Part shown: piece by piece, positions 50,276 to 58,589 of the stretch
How the letters are laid out: each line of letters begins with the position of its first letter
Numbering within the stretch: the first letter of the stretch is position 1
Source: Melghirimyces algeriensis
GTDB lineage: Bacteria; Bacillota; Bacilli; Thermoactinomycetales; DSM-45169
Direction of reading: 5' to 3'
DNA length: 64,000 bases
Assembly: GCF_900182565.1 (NCBI RefSeq)
Contig: NZ_FXTI01000009.1
Coordinates: 83,308-147,307 of the forward strand
Position numbers and translations under genes: made by a program
Notes under the pieces: generated by a model
The model's input: only the letters and a program-made list of their open reading frames with translations
What the model was told of the DNA's origin: nothing
Databases searched by the model: none

Positions 50276-51060
50276 GTTTCTTTCTCTCCTTTTCGATTTT
50301 CTTTCTTTTCAATATAAACCCAAGGTGTAGCAAACCGCGCGATCAACTGCACCAAACTGAATAGAACAAGGCTCCAAAACGTAATCACGACGATTGCCAC
50401 AAACACTTGATCAGCAGCAAAAGAATTTTGAGAGCGAATCAGAAAGACTCCCAATCCCTCACTGGCTCCCAGCCATTCAGCGATTACCGCACCGAGAATG
50501 CCATAGGTGGCTGCAATCTTCATCCCGGAAAAAAAAGAAGGAAGTGCCTGCGGAAACCGAACCAATCGAAAAATCTGCCAATCATTCGCCCCCATGGACT
50601 TTAGGAGCCTGACCTGATCAGAATCCGCAGATGAAAGACCATCCACGGTATTGACAACCACGGGAAAGAAGGTAACCAAGGCCACAATCAATACTTTGGG
50701 AAACAGTCCATAACCGAACCAGAGAATCAGAAGTGGAGCAATCGCAATAATAGGAACCGTCTGTGACCCGATCAGCAGAGGATAGACCCCACGACGCAGC
50801 CAAGGAAAAAGATCGATAAGTACGGCCAGCAGCAAAGCCACTCCAATTCCCAATACAAAGCCGAGGGTAGCTTCCTGGAGAGTGGGCCAGGTATGACGTT
50901 GAACCAACTCCCAACTCTCCGCAAAGGAAATGGCAATCCCACTGGGAGCGGGAAGAAGCCAATCCTCTATGCCTGACAGACGGACTCCTGCTTCCCAGAC
51001 GATCAGAAATAGAATCACAGTCAGTACGGGGGGCAAGATTCTTCGAAGCCGTTCTCCCAT
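50272..51060 (-). CDS. thiX: Thiamine-precursor ABC transporter permease (ThiX-like)
   Basis: A 262-residue membrane protein with about six helices of the SsuC/TauC type. The EAA-like loop is DGLSSADSDQVRLLKSMGAN followed by DWQIFRLVRFPQALP. It should form the channel for ThiY-bound pyrimidine. ATG behind AGGAGATG. It follows the YkoF-like gene by 7 bases and precedes thiY with a 4-base overlap. Confidence 0.9.
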   Translation of the reverse strand: MGERLRRILPPVLTVILFLIVWEAGVRLSGIEDWLLPAPSGIAISFAESWELVQRHTWPTLQEATLGFVLGIGVALLLAVLIDLFPWLRRGVYPLLIGSQTVPIIAIAPLLILWFGYGLFPKVLIVALVTFFPVVVNTVDGLSSADSDQVRLLKSMGANDWQIFRLVRFPQALPSFFSGMKIAATYGILGAVIAEWLGASEGLGVFLIRSQNSFAADQVFVAIVVITFWSLVLFSLVQLIARFATPWVYIEKKENRKGEKET

Positions 51061-51067
51061 ATCTGGT

Positions 51068-51373
51068 TCATCTCCTGTTGCTCAGACGGTATTTGCCTGT
51101 CTTCTCCTCCATCGTGACACCCGTTGGCTTATAATCCACCTTGATAATCGACATCACCTGTTCACTGCCCGCCTGAATCACTGCCTCCTGTGCCTTTTTT
51201 ACAATTTCCATCAATTGATCATAATCACCCTCCATCGTTGTCTCCATCGGTCCAACCTCATACTTCACCCCGGAACGTTCAATCACCTGGATCGCTTTGT
51301 CCACCAGATCGTATACTTCTTGATCCCCAGCCGCTCTGGGCAAGATCTGCAGACTGACATTGGCGTTTGTCAC
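51068..51373 (-). CDS. Thiamine-binding protein (YkoF/MTH1187 family)
   Basis: About 101 residues starting at GTG 51373, 7 bases after GGGAGG. The sequence VSLQILPRAAGDQEVYDLVD, EVGPMETTMEGDYDQLMEIV and VMSIIKVDYKP matches the YkoF/MTH1187 small-domain family; YkoF binds thiamine or HMP in B. subtilis. First gene after the TPP riboswitch and its terminator, so it is the lead gene of the thiXYZ operon here. It may buffer the imported pyrimidine in the cytoplasm. Confidence 0.88.
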   Translation of the reverse strand: MTNANVSLQILPRAAGDQEVYDLVDKAIQVIERSGVKYEVGPMETTMEGDYDQLMEIVKKAQEAVIQAGSEQVMSIIKVDYKPTGVTMEEKTGKYRLSNRR

Positions 51374-51400
51374 AACCGTTCCTCCCTTTTGGCACAAACT

Positions 51401-51425
51401 AAAAAACCAATCCTGATCGGATTGG
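51401..51425 (-). terminator. Riboswitch-controlled terminator
   Basis: Minus-strand CCAATCC GATCA GGATTGG followed by TTTTTTAG, between the TPP aptamer and the YkoF-like gene. Confidence 0.9.
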
Positions 51426-51473
51426 CGCATGTCCATACGTATACATATAACAGCCGCAATTGCCGTTTATCCG

Positions 51474-51566
51474 TATGTTCCCTACGCTGGTATCATCCAG
51501 ATCAGGTTCATTGGGTCGGTACGCCTTCAGCACCCTCTCAGTCGGTTCACCCGACTCCCCATTGTT
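51474..51566 (-). promoter_or_regulatory. TPP (thiamine pyrophosphate) riboswitch
   Basis: Read on the minus strand: GGGGAGTCGG, CTGAGAGGGTGC, GACCCAATGAACCTGATCTG and GATGATACCAGCGTAGGGAA, which are the conserved THI-box elements in order. With the downstream terminator it should switch off the thiamine-precursor import operon when TPP is plentiful. Confidence 0.96.
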
Positions 51567-51666
51567 GTATTGTCTTTCAATATACCATAAGCTCAAAAGA
51601 GCGGTAAAGCGTTCCCAATGAAAAACCATTTCCAAATACTCTATAATGAAAATCAGGTGATGATAC

Positions 51667-52596
51667 ATGAAACACAACCAATGGATTACATATCATGTTA
51701 CGGATACGTGGAACCACTGTACGGTAGAAAGCATCCTGAAAGGACCGCTCCTCTTGTCCAACCGCATGATCAACCGCCTTACACGAAGACGTGGGGTCCG
51801 GTTGAACGGGCGTACAACATGGCTAAAACGAACGGTGAAAAAAGGTGACCGCCTTCAGGTGGCTGTCCGTCCGCGGGAACAAGCCGATCTCATGCCGGAA
51901 CCTGTTCCTTTCACCGTAAAATATGAAGATATGGATTGGATGGTGGTTGATAAACCGGCAGGAATAAAAGTCCACCCGGTCCATTCAGATGAAAAAGGCA
52001 CACTGGCCCATGGTATTCTTCATTACTGGAAATCCCAAGGATGGGAAGGGAAAGTCCGCCCCATCCACCGACTGGATCGTCACACTTCAGGTGTATTAAT
52101 GGTGGCCAAATCTGCCTATGCGCATCAGTTAATGGATCGGGAACTTCGGGAAAAACGGCTGAAGCGGGTGTATCTCGCCATCTTGCAGGGAGCTCCAACA
52201 CCATCTCTGCCCTTGGAGGGAACGATCGATGCACCCATTGCCCGACAACCGGGACATTCTCTGAAACGATGTGTTTCATCCAAGGGAGATTCCGCCATTA
52301 CCCATTACCGGATTCTGGACCATAACGATCAGGCCACCTTGGTTCAAGTGGAACTGGAAACGGGGCGAACCCATCAGATTCGGGTTCATTTCGCTCATTT
52401 CGGCCTTCCTTTGTTCGGGGACAGCCTTTATGGAGGCAAGAGCTCACTGATCGGGCGTCAGGCACTGCATGCAAGTGAGTTACACTTTCACCATCCCTTT
52501 ACCGAGAAGGATGTAAAGGTTATCTCTCCTCCGCCTGACGATTTTCTGCAACTGGCCCGACAATTGAAATTTTCATTGACTGAAGCGTGGTGTTAA
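51667..52596 (+). CDS. RluA/RluD-family pseudouridine synthase
   Basis: A 309-residue protein. An N-terminal S4-like RNA-binding region (RMINRLTRRRGVRLNGRTTW) is followed by the catalytic domain with VVDKPAGIKVHPV, the active-site HRLDRHTSGVLMVAK (catalytic Asp in RLD) and ETGRTHQIRVHFAHFGLPLFGD. It isomerises specific uridines in rRNA or tRNA. ATG behind AGGTGATG. Several paralogues are normal in Bacilli, so the target site cannot be told. Confidence 0.93.
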   Translation: MKHNQWITYHVTDTWNHCTVESILKGPLLLSNRMINRLTRRRGVRLNGRTTWLKRTVKKGDRLQVAVRPREQADLMPEPVPFTVKYEDMDWMVVDKPAGIKVHPVHSDEKGTLAHGILHYWKSQGWEGKVRPIHRLDRHTSGVLMVAKSAYAHQLMDRELREKRLKRVYLAILQGAPTPSLPLEGTIDAPIARQPGHSLKRCVSSKGDSAITHYRILDHNDQATLVQVELETGRTHQIRVHFAHFGLPLFGDSLYGGKSSLIGRQALHASELHFHHPFTEKDVKVISPPPDDFLQLARQLKFSLTEAWC

Positions 52597-52599
52597 GAA

Positions 52600-52622
52600 G
52601 AAAAACCACCCTTAGGGGTGGG
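52600..52622 (-). terminator. Terminator for the minus-strand gene at 52.7 kb
   Basis: CCACCCCTAAGGGTGG followed by TTTTTC on the minus strand. It lies just after the pseudouridine synthase stop, but the T-run is only in the minus direction. Confidence 0.6.
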
Positions 52623-52725
52623 AAGAACAATAAAAAAATGGGGAAACCGGGATTGATCATTGCTCCACAACCCCTTTCCCCAAAAGAATTTATCAGCGTG
52701 TCCCCCCACCTTTACATCGATGGGG

Positions 52726-53148
52726 TCATTTTTCGTTTTGCATCAGGCACAGACGAAGGACAACCGGTCTGGAGCTGTGGTCGATGGAAATCCAGCCCCG
52801 CTCTTCACACTTGGCTAATGTTTTGTCCACTTCATTTGCAGAAAGACCCGCCTCATTCACCCAATCTTTTGTTCCAATCCGGAGGGAGGTGTTTGCAGAA
52901 CCCCCAAGGCGAAGGGATTTACGAACCAGATAACCGATCAACTTCATTTCTGCTTTGGTAACTTGTTTCGCTGCAACCACATCCAGAAGATAGCGTTCCA
53001 TCAGCTTCAAAGCTTCTGGAGAGACCGCTTGTGGCCAATCACTGTTATTTCCGTACCAGATAGCCATTTGATGTTTTATTCCTCCGGTTTCCAGTAATGT
53101 ATCCAAGGATTTCGATTTCAGTATACCTGAGAAGCTCCCTTCCTTCAA
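52726..53148 (-). CDS. Uncharacterised protein with a possible winged-helix region
   Basis: Family not recognised. Up to 140 residues from TTG 53148, 5 bases after AGGGAG; an in-frame ATG at 53067 (MAIWYGNNSDWPQ) with a distant GGAGG is the alternative start. The second half reads like a small DNA-binding fold (KAEMKLIGYLVRKSLRLGGS, KDWVNEAGLSANEVDKTLAK, CEERGWISIDHSSRPVVLRL), similar in style to replication or phage winged helices. Cytoplasmic. It is preceded by a terminator and has its own downstream hairpin, so it is a single gene. Confidence 0.6.
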   Translation of the reverse strand: MKEGSFSGILKSKSLDTLLETGGIKHQMAIWYGNNSDWPQAVSPEALKLMERYLLDVVAAKQVTKAEMKLIGYLVRKSLRLGGSANTSLRIGTKDWVNEAGLSANEVDKTLAKCEERGWISIDHSSRPVVLRLCLMQNEK

Positions 53149-53160
53149 TGAAACTCCCTA

Positions 53161-53187
53161 CAAAAAAGCACACCATGGATGGTGTGC
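53161..53187 (-). terminator. Terminator of yunC
   Basis: GCACACCAT CC ATGGTGTGC followed by TTTTTTG on the minus strand. Confidence 0.88.
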
Positions 53188-53223
53188 CTGAAGGTTGCAA
53201 ACGGCTCCCAAGGTATCTCCTTC

Positions 53224-53526
53224 TCACAACATTTTTACGAGTGCTTCCTTTCCGGTCATACCAGGGACAATCCCTTGTCGTTCAGCTTCAATCGTCACTT
53301 TTTCCAACGGTGCTTGCAAAAGGTCTTCCAATGTACGGACACCGACAGCACGACCAGCCACAATCTTTCTTTGGGCAAGTTTTTCATTTAACAGTGGTAT
53401 ATCCAGTGCTCCGCACATAATGTATCCCTTTTCCGTCGTAACCACCAGTAAATTGGTTTTTGGCAAGACGACCTCCACTCCGAGTACCTGATAACCATCC
53501 ACCTGCATCGGCTGAATCCGAACCAT
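53224..53526 (-). CDS. yunC: DUF1805 family protein YunC
   Basis: 100 residues, a single DUF1805 domain (VLGVEVVLPKTNLLVVTTEK, GYIMCGALDIPLLNEKLAQR, ARAVGVRTLEDLL-like AGRAVGVRTLEDLLQAPLEK). Structural work on B. subtilis YunC gave a fold but no function. ATG behind GGGAGGGAG. yunD, yunE and yunF homologues are all within 5 kb, as in B. subtilis, although other genes are inserted between them. Confidence 0.88.
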   Translation of the reverse strand: MVRIQPMQVDGYQVLGVEVVLPKTNLLVVTTEKGYIMCGALDIPLLNEKLAQRKIVAGRAVGVRTLEDLLQAPLEKVTIEAERQGIVPGMTGKEALVKML

Positions 53527-53652
53527 GCTCTCCCTCCCATGTCTCCTTTAAAGGTTCTCATGACAACGTATGTGAACCCTCACAGAGAGGTGTGAAGCTT
53601 CAGCCCGGATCGAGTGAATTTATACAAATTTTCAGGAAAAGTTATGATCCTT

Positions 53653-53910
53653 TTAATGATACCGAGGACGATTCAGAGGGGATTCCCAATCATTTAAATG
53701 TCCTTCCTGGGCCATTTTCATCTTTAACATCTCAACAAGATACACACCCATCATTTGAACAATTTCCTCATCATCCATATCCTTAATCAATTTCATAATA
53801 TCTTCTCTGTTTTGCTCTTCCAAAACATTGAGAACCACAGAGACTGCGTTTTCCTCGTCTTCCTGAAGATGTTCACGATACAGCGAGTATAGATTGTCCA
53901 CAAAACGCAT
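53653..53910 (-). CDS. Small acidic protein, probably DUF6154 family
   Basis: 85 residues behind GAAGGAGG. Highly acidic and helical: MRFVDNLYSLYREHLQEDEE, NREDIMKLIKDMDDEEIVQM, then MGVYLVEMLKMKMAQEG. It resembles a short conserved Bacilli family that I recall as DUF6154; the match was not checked. It lies 126 bases upstream of yunC on the same strand. Function unknown. Confidence 0.6.
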   Translation of the reverse strand: MRFVDNLYSLYREHLQEDEENAVSVVLNVLEEQNREDIMKLIKDMDDEEIVQMMGVYLVEMLKMKMAQEGHLNDWESPLNRPRYH

Positions 53911-54096
53911 GTCGCCAAACCTCCTTCTTCTCCTGTTATATAATGTGGTTTAGGAAAAACACCACGAATCCTGGGAAAATGCAATGTTTCCTGCCGAATT
54001 TGTAATGATTTCAAACTTGTCCCTAATCTTCCCATGACAGAGAGAAATCATGCTTCAGATCGGTTATAATACACTGATGTAAGGAGATGATTCAAC

Positions 54097-54579
54097 TTGT
54101 CCGCTCGAAAAATTTCCATGATTTCCATGATCGCCGCCATTTATGCAACCTTAACCATTGCGTTGGCACCACTATCTTATGGGCTTGTCCAATTTCGGAT
54201 TTCAGAGGTCTTGACCGTTCTACCTTGGCTGACTCCTCTGGCCATTCCGGGTCTGTTTATCGGGGCACTCGTAGCCAACCTGTTCAGCCCTGTAGGCTTT
54301 TATGATGTATTGTTTGGCAGCCTTGCTTCTCTGATCGCCGCATGGCTTACAGCAAAGATGCCTGCAAAGTGGCTTGCGCCACTGCCACCTGTCTTGGTAA
54401 ATGCGCTGATGATTGGAATCCTTCTAAAAACTGTCAGTGGTCTGGATGTTACCCTCACTGCCGCCATGTTGTACGTCGGTGCTGGACAATTAGCCGTCTG
54501 TTACGGTCTAGGGCTTCCTTTTCTCTATGTGATGGAGCGGTTTCGCAACCGAATTCCCGGCACAGGGTCCCACTTATGA
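54097..54579 (+). CDS. queT: QueT-family queuosine-precursor transporter
   Basis: A 160-residue membrane protein with five or six helices, the S component of an ECF transporter. SYGLVQFRISEVLTVLPWLT and LFIGALVANLFSP are QueT signatures (VQ.R.SE.L..LP). It should take up queuine or preQ1/preQ0 with a shared ECF energy module encoded elsewhere. TTG start 10 bases after AAGGAG. I looked for a preQ1 riboswitch upstream and did not see one. Confidence 0.88.
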   Translation: MSARKISMISMIAAIYATLTIALAPLSYGLVQFRISEVLTVLPWLTPLAIPGLFIGALVANLFSPVGFYDVLFGSLASLIAAWLTAKMPAKWLAPLPPVLVNALMIGILLKTVSGLDVTLTAAMLYVGAGQLAVCYGLGLPFLYVMERFRNRIPGTGSHL

Positions 54580-54590
54580 AAGCGAGTTAT

Positions 54591-56042
54591 TCAATCAACA
54601 GAGGAGCGAACGGATTGCCATCGGGACGTATAGCTTTGTTCCACCGAACCGGCTGAAGAAAAATGGGATGCGAGGATATCCCTTAGAAAACCCGGAAGAA
54701 AAAACTTCAGTTCCTTTCCGTTTTTAAATTCCTGATACCCTACTCCAAAGGTTAACATATCAATGGTGGCTACTCGATACATTTGTTGATCTTCCAATGG
54801 TTTCTCCTGAATCCATACCGTCCCCAGACGATTCCCTGAGCTTGCAAGTGGGTCATACTCTGCTTTTAGGCCCGCAAGATTTAAGATACCTAACTTCTTT
54901 CCCCGAAATCCAAACCCCCGGATCGCTTTCTCCTGATTTTCCCGAACTAATGAATCCTCCAAAATATCCCGAATCTGTCTCCCTCGGAGATGTATGCTTG
55001 TCGGATTGATGGGATGGGGACAAACCTGGTGCAGAAGCCCCCTAGTCACAGGTCCCCGCTCCAATCCACCCAGCAGCTGACCTGCATTTACAAGCGCACA
55101 ATCTGCATCTGAAACCCACTGAAGCAACCCATCCGCCAGAAAATTGCCCAAAGGAGATTCCTTAAACCAATCAATCGGCAATGGACGGTTCAGATGAATA
55201 AATGGTTCAGACAGTGCCTGTTCAGCCTGTGTATAAAATTCCTGAATCATCTTTTCAAGGGCGGGATTCGGCTGAGCGGAAGCAGTGGAGATACATCTCC
55301 CATCGATTCCAATCAGGCGATTGCTGTCCTTTTCCATTTCCAACGTAATATGACCGACATAGTTTCCGAATTTCCCTGCGGCAGCAATCATCGTTCCCTG
55401 TATCCGTTCAGGAACCTCCAGAAGATGGTGAGTATGACTTCCTATAATCATATCGATTCCAGAAATCTCTTCAGCCAAGCGCCGATCATTTCCCAAACCC
55501 AGATGGGAGAGAACGACAATGGCATCCGTTTCCTGTTGGAGGTAGGAAACCGCAGACATTAATTCTTTCAAGGGATCAGATACCTTCCATCCCAATAATT
55601 CATACACCTTTGGGTAGGGAATGGTTGCCGCCAAAAAACCGATCCGGAACCCTTCCACATGACAAATCGTCCAAGGCTTCATCCAAGTAGGCCGTTCTCC
55701 GTTCAACTCCTTCACATTGGTGGAAACCACTTCAAATGGAGCCGTTTGATAAAGTTGGTAAAGCTCTTCCTTGGAAAAGGTAAGCAACTCATTATTTCCC
55801 AACGTAACGAGTTGGTAACCAGTCGCTTCCAATACGGCCCGGTTTGCCATCCCGTCAGTACCTTCCGTTTCCACACTAAACCGATCCGTATGATCTCCGA
55901 TATCCACCAAGATCACTGCTTCACTTGCTGCTTCCATCTCTTTTTTCAGATCGCTGAGAACGGTATAAACCTTGGGCATCATTTCAAAATGACTGTGGAG
56001 GTCATTGGTATGTAAAATATGCACCTTTTTTAAAGGGTTCAC
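54591..56042 (-). CDS. yunD: Bifunctional UDP-sugar hydrolase/5'-nucleotidase-family protein YunD
   Basis: A 483-residue calcineurin-type phosphoesterase. Metal-binding motifs are HILHTNDLHSHFE, VDIGDHTD, TLGNNELL, VVLSHLGLGNDRR and IIGSHTHHLLEV; the C-terminal nucleotidase domain follows (ESPLGNFLADGLLQW, RGRQIRDILEDSL). The normal GNHE motif is GNNE, a His to Asn change at a residue that usually helps catalysis. No signal peptide, so cytoplasmic, unlike secreted 5'-nucleotidases. GTG start 7 bases after AGGAGG. It is followed convergently by queT, only 11 bases away. Confidence 0.88.
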   Translation of the reverse strand: MNPLKKVHILHTNDLHSHFEMMPKVYTVLSDLKKEMEAASEAVILVDIGDHTDRFSVETEGTDGMANRAVLEATGYQLVTLGNNELLTFSKEELYQLYQTAPFEVVSTNVKELNGERPTWMKPWTICHVEGFRIGFLAATIPYPKVYELLGWKVSDPLKELMSAVSYLQQETDAIVVLSHLGLGNDRRLAEEISGIDMIIGSHTHHLLEVPERIQGTMIAAAGKFGNYVGHITLEMEKDSNRLIGIDGRCISTASAQPNPALEKMIQEFYTQAEQALSEPFIHLNRPLPIDWFKESPLGNFLADGLLQWVSDADCALVNAGQLLGGLERGPVTRGLLHQVCPHPINPTSIHLRGRQIRDILEDSLVRENQEKAIRGFGFRGKKLGILNLAGLKAEYDPLASSGNRLGTVWIQEKPLEDQQMYRVATIDMLTFGVGYQEFKNGKELKFFLPGFLRDILASHFSSAGSVEQSYTSRWQSVRSSVD

Positions 56043-56061
56043 CTTTCATCCTCCTTTTCCA

Positions 56062-56883
56062 TCAGGAAAAGCCTTGGATCATCATGCGGAATGCCACCAT
56101 GACAATCGCCAATCTTAAAGCGACCAACAAAGCACGACCACTCATCTTTCTGGAAATCCAAGCTCCCAATTTTCCGCCAACCCATGCTCCTGGTGCAATG
56201 AGAAGAACCGCTTGCCAATCGATATTTCCCTGAGTAAAATGGGTAATACTCCCTAACACTGCGGACAGAAAGATGATAAACATCGAGGTGGAAGTGGCGA
56301 CATGAGGAGGAAATCGGAACAAGAGAACCATCATCGGAACAAGCAATGCTCCTCCACCGATTCCAAATAATCCAGAGATGATTCCAACGATAAAAGAAAC
56401 GATCCATGCTGTGGGACGGTGATATCCATACCTGTGAACATTTCCTTCCAGATCAGTAAACTCCCGTTTGACGCTCCATTGGACGGAACGACTTTTCAAT
56501 CGATCCCGGAACGTTAAAATTCCTGCAATCAGAATCATGATACATCCAAAACTGACATAGAACATGTTCACATTGAAAAAATGGGTTAAATATGCGCCCA
56601 AGATGGCACCTGGACCGCTCGCCAGAAAAAATACCCATCCACTTCGAAAATCCACCCGTTTCTGGCGGGTAAAGGAAAGAGTAGAAGACAGGGCGGTGAT
56701 AATGACAAGCACCAAGGACGTTCCCACCGCCAGCTGCGGGGTCATATAGTTCAGTTCCGGAAAAAGGGAGGCGAGCAATAACAGTGCTGGGACAGTAATA
56801 ATCCCACCGCCCAGCCCGATTAAGCTGCCTAATGTCCCTGCTGTCAAGCCGATAAGAAGAAAAAGAATCCATTCCGTAAGCAT
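56062..56883 (-). CDS. yunE: TauE/SafE-family sulfite/organic-anion exporter YunE
   Basis: About 273 residues with 8 membrane segments in two halves, each starting with the family motif: GTLGSLIGLGGGIITVPALL near residue 17 and GIISGLFGIGGGALLVPMMV near residue 166. TauE/SafE carriers export sulfite, sulfoacetate or similar anions. Start ATG 56883, 5 bases after GGAGG. It is 19 bases upstream of yunD, in one operon. Confidence 0.9.
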   Translation of the reverse strand: MLTEWILFLLIGLTAGTLGSLIGLGGGIITVPALLLLASLFPELNYMTPQLAVGTSLVLVIITALSSTLSFTRQKRVDFRSGWVFFLASGPGAILGAYLTHFFNVNMFYVSFGCIMILIAGILTFRDRLKSRSVQWSVKREFTDLEGNVHRYGYHRPTAWIVSFIVGIISGLFGIGGGALLVPMMVLLFRFPPHVATSTSMFIIFLSAVLGSITHFTQGNIDWQAVLLIAPGAWVGGKLGAWISRKMSGRALLVALRLAIVMVAFRMMIQGFS

Positions 56884-57009
56884 AATACCCTCCATGAGGA
56901 TGAAGAAAAGCTTCTTTTCTTCAGTTACCTTTTTTTCATCCTACCAAACAACACGCTTGAAAAGAAGCGTCAATAAGAAATGAACCAATCGATATTCATT
57001 CGTTTATGG

Positions 57010-57042
57010 TAGAAAATAATGCAGGACCGATTCACGGTCCTG
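57010..57042 (-). terminator. Terminator of the Nudix gene
   Basis: Minus-strand CAGGACCG TGAAT CGGTCCTG followed by CATTATTTTC. Confidence 0.65.
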
Positions 57043-57073
57043 AAAGGGACATCATGTATCCATGCCTTTTCTG

Positions 57074-57466
57074 TTATTTGCCCAAACTTTTTCGGATGGC
57101 TCGCAAATATGGATAAGGTACATGAATATTCTGTGCTTGTTCCAGGGAAAACCATCCAATGTCGATGTGTTCTTCACCGTGGGTAACCTTCCCCTCTCCG
57201 TCCCAAAAACAGCGGTAAGCAACAATAAATATCTCTTTTTCCGGCAACACCTGATACACTCCAGCATCCAACAAGTGACTGATCAGTACCCGAATCCCCA
57301 GCTCCTCTTCCGCTTCACGCATCAGGGCTTGTTCCGGTGACTCTCCAGGTTCCAAATAACCTCCGGGTAACTCCCACTCATTCCGTTCATTCTTCAACAG
57401 ACACACCCGGTCCAACGCGTCCAATAAGACTCCTTTAATGGATATCGGTAACCGGTAATTCTCCAT
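57074..57466 (-). CDS. Nudix hydrolase
   Basis: About 130 residues from ATG 57466, 7 bases after AGGAGGG. The Nudix box is complete: GGYLEPGESPEQALMREAEE directly followed by ELG, fitting GX5EX7REUXEEXGU. The protein starts YRLPISIKGVLLDALDRVCL, similar to ADP-ribose/NADH-type Nudix enzymes, and ends in a basic helix. It hydrolyses a nucleoside diphosphate linked to an unknown moiety. Monocistronic. Confidence 0.9.
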   Translation of the reverse strand: MENYRLPISIKGVLLDALDRVCLLKNERNEWELPGGYLEPGESPEQALMREAEEELGIRVLISHLLDAGVYQVLPEKEIFIVAYRCFWDGEGKVTHGEEHIDIGWFSLEQAQNIHVPYPYLRAIRKSLGK

Positions 57467-57553
57467 AAAGCCCTCCTGAATCTTAGACTTCATTACATAT
57501 GTATTTCTATATTCATTCGTACGTAACGTTATCGTATACAGAATGGTTCAGAA

Positions 57554-58420
57554 TCAAAACATTTCTATCTGTCTTGGCGCCAGCCCTTTGGGTTCAATTC
57601 CCAGAAGATGCATCATCTGCTTAGCATTGTTCGCTGCATCTCCCTGAGAGTTATTGTTGAACAAAAGACTTACCTGCTCTGCATGTTCTTTCATCTTTAT
57701 CACACGGGGAACCCATTCTTTCAATTCCTCTTCTGAATACCGATAAGCATAACGAACATCCCGCCAGTGAGCATCTGATCGCCCCGCCTTGTTCCAACCG
57801 GATGTGTTGCGTCCGTGAAACCGGATGATCGCCTGCTCCGAATGGGTAACAGCCGGGATGACAGGTACTGAACCAACACCTGCCTGTGGCTCATCACAAA
57901 CCACATAGATCAATTTCTCATCCTCCAAAAAGCGAAGCGTACGATCCCGAAACTGTGGCGCAAACCATGTTTGATTGCGAAATTCAACCGCCAGGGGCAG
58001 ATCGGCACAAGCCTGTCGACATCGACGGATATACTGTACATGTTTGCTTGTACAGTCATACCAAGGGGGAAACTGAAACAAAACAGCCGTTAACTTCCCC
58101 GCATCCGCCATCGGCTTTACAGACTCTCTAAATTCCTGAAAAATGGCTTTCGCCGACCGCACGGGAGCTCCTTCCCGGCGCCCATGACCGGTCATTTCCC
58201 GGTATGCTTTCACCACAAACCGAAATGTTTCCGGCGTTTCTTCCGTCCACCGAGCCATCCGTTCCTTGGCCTGAATCGCGTGATAGGTACTGTCTACCTC
58301 CACCAATGGAAAATGTCCGGCATAATGAGATAGCTTTGCCTGGGAAGATAATCCTGAAGGATATAAATCATGATCTCCCCAACCACACACGCCAACTTGA
58401 ATGGAATTAACCTGAAGCAG
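57554..58420 (-). CDS. yunF: DUF72 family protein YunF
   Basis: DUF72 (TIM-barrel-like) protein of about 285 residues: VGVCGWGDHDLYP at the start, YAGHFPLVEVDSTYHAI, FQFPPWYDCTSKHV, FRNQTWF, and RFHGRNTSGWNKAG followed by RYAYRYSEEEL, then LFNNNSQGDAANNAKQM. The only ordinary start codon, GTG at 58390, would begin inside the first beta-strand (after IQVG). An in-frame stop lies just upstream of GAGGGGGGG, so the likely start is CTG at 58420 (5 bases after that site) or ATT at 58402. Function of the family is unknown. Confidence 0.85.
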   Translation of the reverse strand: MLQVNSIQVGVCGWGDHDLYPSGLSSQAKLSHYAGHFPLVEVDSTYHAIQAKERMARWTEETPETFRFVVKAYREMTGHGRREGAPVRSAKAIFQEFRESVKPMADAGKLTAVLFQFPPWYDCTSKHVQYIRRCRQACADLPLAVEFRNQTWFAPQFRDRTLRFLEDEKLIYVVCDEPQAGVGSVPVIPAVTHSEQAIIRFHGRNTSGWNKAGRSDAHWRDVRYAYRYSEEELKEWVPRVIKMKEHAEQVSLLFNNNSQGDAANNAKQMMHLLGIEPKGLAPRQIEMF

Positions 58421-58589
58421 CAGAACCCCCCCTCTCTGTTATCTCGATATTGTATCACAGTCAATGACAAAATTAGACCTTTTTTGCCGAACGGACAAAT
58501 TCAGAGTAAAATAAGAAGGGTAATGATCAGATCTGAGGCAATCCAAGGAAAAACCTGCTTTTTCAAGTGAGGGGAAAGGAGGGAGAACA

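Noticed and set aside
53935..54096. preQ1 riboswitch upstream of queT
   Set aside because: No preQ1-I, -II or -III consensus elements are visible.
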